Below are positions 17,240 to 23,994 of a DNA stretch of 64,000 nucleotides, one piece after another. This DNA comes from Kribbella qitaiheensis. Its GTDB lineage: Bacteria > Actinomycetota > Actinomycetes > Propionibacteriales > Kribbellaceae. Position numbers and translations under genes: made by a program. Numbering within the stretch: position 1 is the stretch's first letter; every line of letters begins with the position of its first letter. The DNA is taken from the NCBI RefSeq assembly GCF_014217565.1, contig NZ_CP043661.1, positions 4,960,001-5,024,000 on the forward strand. The letters are read 5' to 3'. A model generated the notes under the pieces. That model did not search any database, had not been told where the DNA came from, and saw only the letters and a program-made list of their open reading frames with translations.

Positions 17240-18667
17240 CAGTTGCTGGTGACCTTGTCCTTGCTGCCCGCGGCAGCCTCGACAGCGGTCTGGTAGCTCT
17301 TCGCCGCGGCGTCGGTGGACTTACCTCCGACCACGTCCGCGGTGGCCTGCTGCAGCGCGGCAGAGATCTTCGGGTACTCCGCCAGACCCGGCCGGTACTG
17401 CGTGAGCGGCAGCACCTTGGTCGCGACGAAGTTGAGCATCGGGTCGCCGGCCAGCACCTCGGTGTTGACGTCCGTGCGCTGGGTGATCTTCGCGGCACCG
17501 TCCAGCGACGCCTTGACCATCTCTGCCGAGTTCATGAACTGCAGCAACTCCCAGGCCTGCTGCGGGAACTTGGTGTTCGGGTTGATGGCGGTAGCGCCAC
17601 CGCCGGACATCGAGACGAAGTCCTGGCCCTTGACGCCGCCGCCCGGCTTGCTGGCCGGAATCAGCGCGTAGCCCACCGCGGTGTCCCGGTCGGACATCTT
17701 GGCGACGCCCTCCTTGGGCTCCACCACGCTGCGCCACAGGTAGTCACTCTCGAGCAGGATGCCGATCTTGTTCGCGGCGAACTCGGCGAACGACTTGTCC
17801 CGGCCCTTGGCCTCGCGCTGCAGCACCGGGTCGCCCAGGGCCGCCGCCGTAGATGCTCTTGTAGAAGTCGAGCACCTGCCGGACCTGTGTGGTGTTGCCG
17901 AGCCACTTGCCGTCGCTGTTGATGGTCGCGCCGGTACCCACCAGGAGCGGCAGCACACCTTGCATCGCGGTGGCCTCGCCCATCGCCGTACCGGCGTTGA
18001 TCTGGACCGGGGTGACGCCGGGGAGCTTCTTCAACGCCTGAGCCGCGCTGATGATCTCGTCCCACGACTTCGGCTGCCAGTCGGCCGGCAATCCGGCCTG
18101 GTGGAAGAGCTTCTTGTTGAAGAACAGCACCCGGCCGTCGGTGCCACCCGGTAGGCCGTACCGCTTGCCGTCGTACGAGCCGAGCTGCTGGACCGACTCC
18201 GGGATCTGCTTCCACCCGTCCCAGTCGTCCACCTTGGCGGCATCGCCGACCGTGTCGGTGAGCGGCTTGATGTAGCCGGCCTGGGCGAACTCGCCGACCC
18301 AGATGCCGTCGAGGTTGAACAGGTCAGGGCCGGCCTTGTTGGACAGGTTGAGCGCGAGTTTCTGCTTGTAGACCTCGTCGTCCGAGCCGTCGCCCTGGAA
18401 CTTCACCGTGACGTCGACGCCCTTGGCCTTCTGGGCCTCGACGAACTTGGGGATCAGGACGTCTTCGGTAAAGGTCGCGCCGGCGCTGCTCTTGCCGCCC
18501 TTGACCGAGTTCGCGCCGATCGTCAGCTCGACCTTCTTGGCGTCGGAGTTGCGGTTCGCGTCCTGGTCGCCGGACTTGTCGCCGGACGAACCGAGACAGC
18601 CGGTCAGCAGCAGGGTGGCGGCCGAGCCGAGGACGGCCAGCCGGGACAACCGCGAGATTCGTCGCAT
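17239..18667 (-). pseudogene. ABC sugar-type solute-binding lipoprotein, single-base frameshift
   Basis: Two frames join into a 475-residue extracellular binding lipoprotein. The first, from ATG 18667, has a signal peptide with lipobox LTGC (Cys24) and runs through a typical SBP_bac_1 fold to about 17845. The rest (ALGDPVLQREAKG onward) lies in another frame to 17239. Removing one G from the GGC repeat at 17841-17849 restores Y-G-G-A-L-G-D. All four other genes of the operon are intact, so a sequence error is more likely than decay. The protein would capture the substrate for the permeases encoded downstream. If the shift is real, the importer lacks a complete receptor. A GGGGGGCTCC tract before the ATG is a weak ribosome-binding site. 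Confidence 0.85.
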
Positions 18668-18723
18668 CAGGGGGGCTCCTTGCGGGGGTCGGTGCAGGCG
18701 ATGCCGGTCCACCTTGGCACTCG

Positions 18724-18772
18724 GGAAGAACTATGTGAAGACATTTACTACGAAGATTCGCAAAACGTTGTG
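18724..18772 (-). promoter_or_regulatory. Operator/promoter region of the ABC importer operon
   Basis: Two signals lie 57-105 bases before the binding-protein ATG. The first (18724-18750) reads on the coding strand TAGTAAATGTCTT then CACATAGTTCTTCC and closely resembles the element before the chitinase operon. The second, CAAAACGTTGTG at 18761-18772, is the palindrome CA-N-AACGTT-N-TG with a central CG, the style of LacI-family operators. No LacI gene is in the window. Confidence 0.4.
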
Positions 18773-18970
18773 ACTTTCCTACCAACGGTTGCCGGGAGCT
18801 ACTTCGCAGAGTCACCGGAATCCGTCAAATTAGATGCAGGCGGCAAGCATTGCGGTGAAGTTGAAGTTAGCTCGCGGTTTCATCACAAAGAGTCCGCTTC
18901 TAGATACACAGGGTTACTGCGGCGGGTAGCGTCAGTGCCGATCGGGTTCCCTGGAAACGGAGGTGACGAA

Positions 18971-19054
18971 ATGTTGCTCGGACTTCTGGACGACCTTCTC
19001 GGATGTGGCTACTACTGGCACCATCACTGGCACGACTACTGCTGCTGGTGGTGA
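18971..19054 (+). CDS. Putative 27-residue Cys/His/Trp-rich peptide
   Basis: This 27-codon frame stands alone in a 590-base gap (18668-19258). It has an ideal ribosome-binding site: GGAGGTGA at 18959-18966, seven bases from the GGAGG core to the ATG. The first eleven residues are acidic-amphipathic (MLLGLLDDLLG). The last sixteen contain three Cys, four His, four Trp and three Tyr, ending CCWW. Such a tail could bind metal or haem, sit at a membrane surface, or be the core of a modified peptide. No maturation enzyme, exporter or regulator is adjacent. A 13-bp terminator hairpin follows 145 bases later. It matches no family I know. The remainder of the gap holds the importer promoter and nothing else seen. 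Confidence 0.5.
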   Translation: MLLGLLDDLLGCGYYWHHHWHDYCCWW

Positions 19055-19198
19055 TCCGGCGGCGGTGATCGGAAGTCTCCGCTGACGCGCAAGCAGCGGA
19101 TGCCGACCGGATCCACCGCTCCACCGCTCCACCACTCGAGCACGCAACGGTTCACAACTGAAGCAAGTCGGTTCACCAGCGAAAGGACCGAAAAGAAG

Positions 19199-19229
19199 CG
19201 GCCGGCCCCGAGATCGTCGGGGCCGGCCG
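19199..19229. terminator. Bidirectional hairpin terminator
   Basis: A perfect 13-bp stem (19199-19211 with 19217-19229) with a five-base loop lies between the small peptide gene on the plus strand and the convergent secreted protein gene. Confidence 0.8.
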
Positions 19230-19258
19230 TCCTCTGTGTGGCTGAGGATCCTCCTCGG

Positions 19259-20026
19259 TCAGCGCCTGGCCAGCTGCATCATCTGCTTCGGCAGAGTCGT
19301 CATCTGCGCCGGAACCGGGCTCTTGGCCCGGACCAGGTCGAGAAGGCTCGTCGCGGCGTTCGCGATCGGCAGCGGCAGGGCCAGGCCCAGCGATGCCAGC
19401 AGTGCGTTCACGAGTGCCAGTATCGCGCCAAGGATGTCCAGGCCCGGCAGCGGCAGTGCGCTCCAGCCCTGGTACGGAGCGCCGGTGGCCGCCAGGTCGC
19501 CGGTCGGCTGGGCCTGCTTGGCCTTGCCCTTACCGAGCAGCGAGCTGAGTGCCAGTCCACTCGCCGCGTTGGTGAAGGAGCCGCTGCTCTCGTCGTAGTT
19601 CCACTTCTGGCCGGCCCCGTCGCGGCAGGGCAGCACCAGAACCGGCGCGTCCGCCGGCGGCGTGACCAGGTCCGCGCCGGTGTCCAGGCAGGCGCCTGTC
19701 TTGGCAAGGGCGCCACCGACGCTCTTGCTCATCGCCACCTGCAGCTGGCCCTTGGCGGTGCGGACCCATTCCTGGGTCTTGCCCTCCTTGCCAGGAGCGC
19801 ACGCCATCATCACTGCCATCGGCACCTTGTTCGCGGTGACGAAGGTGAGGCAGTAGCGGGTGTCGGCCCGGCTGGCGATCTGCTTCACGACGCCCACCTC
19901 GACGCCCGGTGGTGGGCCTACCGGCTGGGACGGTGCGGCTGCCTGCGCCGGGATGGCCGTGGCCAGGGCGACGCTGACGGCGAGCACTGCGACGCCGGTG
20001 CGACTCAAAATTCTACGGATGATCAA
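19259..20026 (-). CDS. Secreted ricin-type beta-trefoil-like protein, function unknown
   Basis: This 255-residue protein has a clear Sec signal (basic start, AVLAVSVALATAIPAQA, cut near 29-30). The mature part has blocks reading YCLTF, ACLDTGADL and QKWNYDESSGSFTNAASGLAL. These are spaced like the QxW-type repeats of a ricin B lectin fold, with four Cys available for disulphides. The C-terminal 80 residues are hydrophobic and Leu/Pro-rich (GLDILGAILALVNALLASLG), possibly membrane-associating. A carbohydrate- or surface-binding role is inference. It stands alone. Confidence 0.6.
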   Translation of the reverse strand: MIIRRILSRTGVAVLAVSVALATAIPAQAAAPSQPVGPPPGVEVGVVKQIASRADTRYCLTFVTANKVPMAVMMACAPGKEGKTQEWVRTAKGQLQVAMSKSVGGALAKTGACLDTGADLVTPPADAPVLVLPCRDGAGQKWNYDESSGSFTNAASGLALSSLLGKGKAKQAQPTGDLAATGAPYQGWSALPLPGLDILGAILALVNALLASLGLALPLPIANAATSLLDLVRAKSPVPAQMTTLPKQMMQLARR

Positions 20027-20418
20027 GACAACCTCCAGAGGTCGTGCTATCTCGCGGCATCAGGTCGTCGGGACCCGAGGCGAGGAGCGTGTCCGGTTCC
20101 GGGAACCGCGACGACATCCCAAGCGCTGTGGGATGAGGTGCGGGTCGATCCCCCGTGAGGAGGCGGTGTGGCCCGGAAGGCCGAAGTGACTCAACGCGAC
20201 GTTGACGCCACGACCAGTAATACACAAGAGGTCCGGAGGTGGTGATGGACATTTGATGTCACTTGATGCCAATGGCAACTAATTGCCAGCATCGAACAGT
20301 TGCCCAAGGCATCGAAATCTGGCTGCAGGATCGCCGTGCCCCGGCTGTACGACGGCTGTGCCTCGATCGAGATAGTGCAACTTTTTCTATCTCTTCATGC
20401 CCTTGGGGGAAAGAACCT
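20027..20418. other. Non-coding stretch between two minus-strand genes
   Basis: No convincing gene is seen in this 392-base stretch. It holds small palindromes (GGTTCCGGGAACC near 20095 and CATCCCA/TGGGATG near 20115-20135), which could be regulatory for the secreted gene. On the plus strand a very good ribosome-binding site (GGAGGTGGTG) precedes ATG-GAC-ATT-TGA near 20245, a three-codon frame. AT-rich sequence lies at 20365-20400, before the end of the membrane-protein gene. Confidence 0.4.
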
Positions 20419-20871
20419 TCATTTCCCGTTTTCGGTGCCTTCGGCAACAATATGGCGGTCGGTGGCGAGCCGGTCCGCCTCGTCGAGGTCGACGGTGCGG
20501 CTGCTCTCGTCCGCGTCGACGTCGGCGTGGTGGCTGTGGCGGTCGCCGTGGCCGTCGGTCTCGTCGTGATCGGCGGTGGTGGCTGTCGCGCCGCCGGTCG
20601 GTTCGGTGGCCGACGGGGTGGTGGCGACCTGCTGGCGGAGCTCCTTGACCTCCTTGTGCCGGCGGTAGCCGCGACCGAGTCCCTTCTTCATCAACCACAG
20701 GCCGAGGAACAGAGCGATCCCCGCCGCGGCGCCGAGGAAGAACAGGGTCGGAACGGACAGCCCGAAGTCGACGCCGAAGACGGACATCCTGGTCGAGTCG
20801 CCGGATGAGACCGAGACGCCCAGACCGAAGAGGACGGCCAGGACGATCAAGACGATTCCAAGGGCCAGCAT
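20419..20871 (-). CDS. Small two-helix membrane protein with acidic/His-rich tail, function unknown
   Basis: The protein has 150 residues. An N-terminal membrane helix (about 1-22), a short outer loop, and a second helix (about 40-62) are followed by a basic, coiled-coil-prone stretch (KKGLGRGYRRHKEVKELRQQ) and a low-complexity tail rich in Thr, Asp and His. The layout resembles LapA-like or DUF-type envelope proteins. No enzyme motif is present. It stands downstream of nothing obvious and 39 bases from the end of the helicase gene. Confidence 0.6.
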   Translation of the reverse strand: MLALGIVLIVLAVLFGLGVSVSSGDSTRMSVFGVDFGLSVPTLFFLGAAAGIALFLGLWLMKKGLGRGYRRHKEVKELRQQVATTPSATEPTGGATATTADHDETDGHGDRHSHHADVDADESSRTVDLDEADRLATDRHIVAEGTENGK

Positions 20872-20910
20872 GATCGCTGCCTTTCTTCCAGCAGCCGAAC
20901 TGCTGGCGGT

Positions 20911-23220
20911 TTAGGCCTGAAGGAGGGCTGTGAGCAGCGCTACGGCGCCGCCCTTGTCGAGTGGGTTGTTCCCGTTCCCACATTTGGGTGACTGTACGCA
21001 CGACGGGCATCCATCCATGCACTCACAGTGTGCTATCGCCTCACGTGTCGCGGTCAACCACTCGCGCGCCGCCGCGTAGCCGTGTTCTGCGAATCCGGCC
21101 CCGCCCGGGTGGCCGTCGTACACGAAGACCGTCAGCCTGCCGGTGTCCGCGTGCTTGGCGGTGGAGACGCCGCCGATGTCCCACCGGTCGCAGGTGGCGA
21201 ACAGCGGAAGCAGCCCGATCGACGCGTGCTCGGCCGCGTGCGCGGCCCCCGGTACGTCGGTCAGCCCGAGTCCTTCGACCAGGGCGTCGGGCATGGTCCA
21301 CCAGACCGCTTTGGTCCGCAGCGTGCGCTCAGGGAGGTCCAGCGGCTGCTCGTCCAGGATGTTGCCGGTCACGAGTTCCTTGCGCTGGTACGAGATCACC
21401 TGGCTGGTCACCTGGACCCAGCCGCGCGACAACTCCGCCGAGCCCCAGGCGCTGCTCCGCTCGGTGGCGAGGATGCCGATCTCCGTCTTGTCCCGGGCGA
21501 ACGTGCTGTAGTCGGGGGAAGCCTGCTCGACGATCGCGGCGTGGCCCTCCAGATCCAGGCTGCGGACGAGATAGGACTCGCCGGCATGGATGTAGACCGC
21601 GCCCTCGTGCACGCTCGCGTGGGCCGAACCGCCGTCCACTGTCCCGAGCAACCGGCCGGTCCGGTCTTCCACGATCTGCACGGTCTTGCCGCCGGCGGAG
21701 CGGATGTCGATCGCGTCGACAGCCCGATCCCGCCGCGTCCAGAACCAGCCGTGCGGCCGCTCCCGCAGCAGACCTTGCCGGACCAGCTGGCCGATCACGT
21801 TCTCGGTGGTGGCTCCGAAAATCTCGTAGTCGGCCGGTGTGAGCGGTAGCTCCTGGGCTGCCGCGCAGAGCTGCGGCCCGAGCACGTACGGATTCTCCGG
21901 GTTGAACACGGTCGCCTCGACCGGCCGTCCGAAGATCGCCTGTGGGTGCCGGACCAAATAGGTATCGAGTGGGTCGTCCCTGGCGACCAGTAGCGCCAGC
22001 GCGTCTCCACCGGTCCGCCCGGCTCGCCCTGCTTGCTGCCAGAGCGACGCCCTCGTCCCTGGCCAGCCAGACAGCAGTACTGCGTCCAGCCCAGCGATGT
22101 CGATCCCCAGCTCCAGTGCGTTGGTCGCTGCGACTCCGGTGAGCTCCCCGCTTTGCAGCATGCTCTCCAGCCGGCGCCGCTCCTCCGGGAGATACCCAGC
22201 CCGGTACGCCGATACCTGGTTGGCCAGAGCGGGATCCACCTCGGCAAGGTTGTCCCGTGCCGTCATCGCGACCGTCTCGGCGCCACGCCTGGATCTGACG
22301 AAGGCCACCGTCCTCACCCCGGACACCACCAGGTCGGTGAGCAGATCCGCGACCTCAGCCGTAGCGGAACGGCGTACGGGCGCTCCGTTCTCTCCTCTTG
22401 ACGTGGTCAGCGGCGGCTCCCACAGCCCGAAGGAGATGCCGCCGCGGGGTGAACCGTCCGCGACCACCTCCACCATCGGCAGGCCTGTCAGCCGTTCACC
22501 CCATACCGCGGGCTCGGCAACCGTCGCGGAAGCACAGATGAAGATCGGGTGAGCGCCGTACTGCGCGCAGACGCGTCGGAGCCGGCGCAGTATCCCGGCG
22601 ACATGTGCGCCGAACACGCCGCGGTAGTGGTGGCACTCGTCGACCACTACGTACTGCAAGCAGCCGAGGAACCGGGCCCAGCGCTGGTGGTTGGGCAGCA
22701 CCGATCGATGCAGCATGTCGGGATTGCTCAATACATAGGTGGCGTGGTCGCGCGCCCAGTCCCGCTCGGTCCGCTCCGAGTCACCGTCGAGCGTGGTCGG
22801 CCGCAGCCCGGGCACGGAGTACGCCGAGACTGCGCGCAACTGGTCGTGCGCCAGCGCCTTGGTGGGGGACAAGTACAGAACAGACGCCGTACGCCGATGA
22901 GGTGACGCCGCCTGGGCAATGCTCAGAGTGGCGAAGGCGGGCAGCAAGTAGCCGAGTGACTTACCGGAGGCCGTGCCGGTGGCAACGACCACATGCTTGC
23001 CGCTGTAGGCAGCCTCGGCTGTCGCGACCTGATGGGTCCACGGCTCGGTCACGCCGGCATCGGCCAGTTGGCTCAGCACTTCGGGCGGCACCCAACGCGG
23101 CCAGCTGCCGGTCTGTCCCTGCCGTGGTGGCACGAATTCGACGTGGGTGAGCCGTTCTGCCCGGCCGGGTCCGGCAGCCAAGCGTTTGAGTACGACCGCT
23201 GCCTCACCGCCGTTCTGCAT
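20911..23220 (-). CDS. MrfA/YprA-like DEAD/DEAH-box helicase with C-terminal Cys cluster
   Basis: This 769-residue superfamily 2 helicase carries Walker A ATGTASGKS at 80-88, DECH at 194-197, a helicase C domain with the family-typical NALELGIDIAGLD and QQAGRAGR, and a C-terminal DUF1998 region. That region holds the four-Cys CECMDGCPSC...C cluster that coordinates metal in MrfA of Bacillus subtilis, a mitomycin-lesion repair factor. The length equals that of the mycobacterial Rv3649-type proteins. The start is ATG 23220; ATG 23268 is possible but has a poorer ribosome-binding site. It is divergent from bldG, an arrangement I recall from Streptomyces. Confidence 0.88.
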   Translation of the reverse strand: MQNGGEAAVVLKRLAAGPGRAERLTHVEFVPPRQGQTGSWPRWVPPEVLSQLADAGVTEPWTHQVATAEAAYSGKHVVVATGTASGKSLGYLLPAFATLSIAQAASPHRRTASVLYLSPTKALAHDQLRAVSAYSVPGLRPTTLDGDSERTERDWARDHATYVLSNPDMLHRSVLPNHQRWARFLGCLQYVVVDECHHYRGVFGAHVAGILRRLRRVCAQYGAHPIFICASATVAEPAVWGERLTGLPMVEVVADGSPRGGISFGLWEPPLTTSRGENGAPVRRSATAEVADLLTDLVVSGVRTVAFVRSRRGAETVAMTARDNLAEVDPALANQVSAYRAGYLPEERRRLESMLQSGELTGVAATNALELGIDIAGLDAVLLSGWPGTRASLWQQAGRAGRTGGDALALLVARDDPLDTYLVRHPQAIFGRPVEATVFNPENPYVLGPQLCAAAQELPLTPADYEIFGATTENVIGQLVRQGLLRERPHGWFWTRRDRAVDAIDIRSAGGKTVQIVEDRTGRLLGTVDGGSAHASVHEGAVYIHAGESYLVRSLDLEGHAAIVEQASPDYSTFARDKTEIGILATERSSAWGSAELSRGWVQVTSQVISYQRKELVTGNILDEQPLDLPERTLRTKAVWWTMPDALVEGLGLTDVPGAAHAAEHASIGLLPLFATCDRWDIGGVSTAKHADTGRLTVFVYDGHPGGAGFAEHGYAAAREWLTATREAIAHCECMDGCPSCVQSPKCGNGNNPLDKGGAVALLTALLQA

Positions 23221-23451
23221 CTGCCCACTCACCGCCCTCACGCATACCGCGAGCGTAGTGGTGGCCATCGACAACCATGACGCGGCGATGGGACCGGGGA
23301 GGTGCACGAGCGGATGCCGACGGCGGATGCACGCCTCAATTTTGCCGGAGGGTCGACGCGGGATGAGCCGAGGTGAAAGAGTTTTCCGCAACGGCCCTAC
23401 TCACGGTCCGTACATGGTTGAATGCAACAGTTCACGGGATCGGAGGCCGAA

Positions 23452-23781
23452 GTGGATCTGTCGCTGACGACGCGCACGGAGGGCGGGCGCACCGTCGTCG
23501 AGGTGGGCGGGGAGGTCGACGTCTACACCGCGCCGAAGCTGCGCGAGACTCTCGTCTCGCTGGTCGACGCGGGGCAGTACGAGTTGGTTGTAGACCTTGA
23601 AAGAGTGGAGTTTCTGGACTCGACCGGACTGGGGGTCCTGGTCGGCGGACTGAAACGGGTGCGTACCCACGACGGGTCGCTGTCGCTGGTCTGTACGCAG
23701 GAACGGTTGCTGAAGATCTTCCGGATCACCGGCCTGACGAAGGTTTTCGACATCCACCCGGATGTCGCCTCGGCGATCTGA
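23452..23781 (+). CDS. bldG: BldG-type STAS anti-sigma factor antagonist
   Basis: The protein has 109 residues, started at GTG 23452 because GGAGG stands five bases before it and BldG proteins begin with DLSL. The STAS domain is complete: VEVGGEVDVYTAPKLRE, then the phosphorylation loop FLDSTGLGVLVGGLKRV with Ser57 as the expected phosphosite, and a conserved C terminus ITGLTKVFDIH. In Streptomyces BldG controls development and antibiotic production by partner switching with anti-sigma factors. The cognate anti-sigma gene (apgA) normally found next to it is absent; the next gene is the pyrophosphatase. Confidence 0.92.
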   Translation: MDLSLTTRTEGGRTVVEVGGEVDVYTAPKLRETLVSLVDAGQYELVVDLERVEFLDSTGLGVLVGGLKRVRTHDGSLSLVCTQERLLKIFRITGLTKVFDIHPDVASAI

Positions 23782-23994
23782 GCCGGGGGAGCAGGTAGCC
23801 CTGTAACTACGCAGGGTGAGCTGCCGCTCGACCCGCCCGGGTATGGCGTAGACCACCCTGTCATCAGGTCTGGTCGAATACCCGTTAGAGTGACCCACCG
23901 CGCCAGGTCATTGGCGCTGTTTTGTATTTCCCAACCCTTCGGTAGCGGCTTACGGGGCCGTCAAGCCCAGAGGGGTTGCCAACAAGGAGGACGG

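Noticed and set aside
20245..20282. Three-codon and eight-codon plus-strand frames behind a good ribosome-binding site
   Set aside because: Too short to support as genes, and no downstream frame that they could regulate as leader peptides.
23890..23994. N-terminal extension of hppA
   Set aside because: The ATG at 23995 has AAGGAGG at correct spacing and begins the first membrane helix; the extension has no such site and no hydrophobic pattern.
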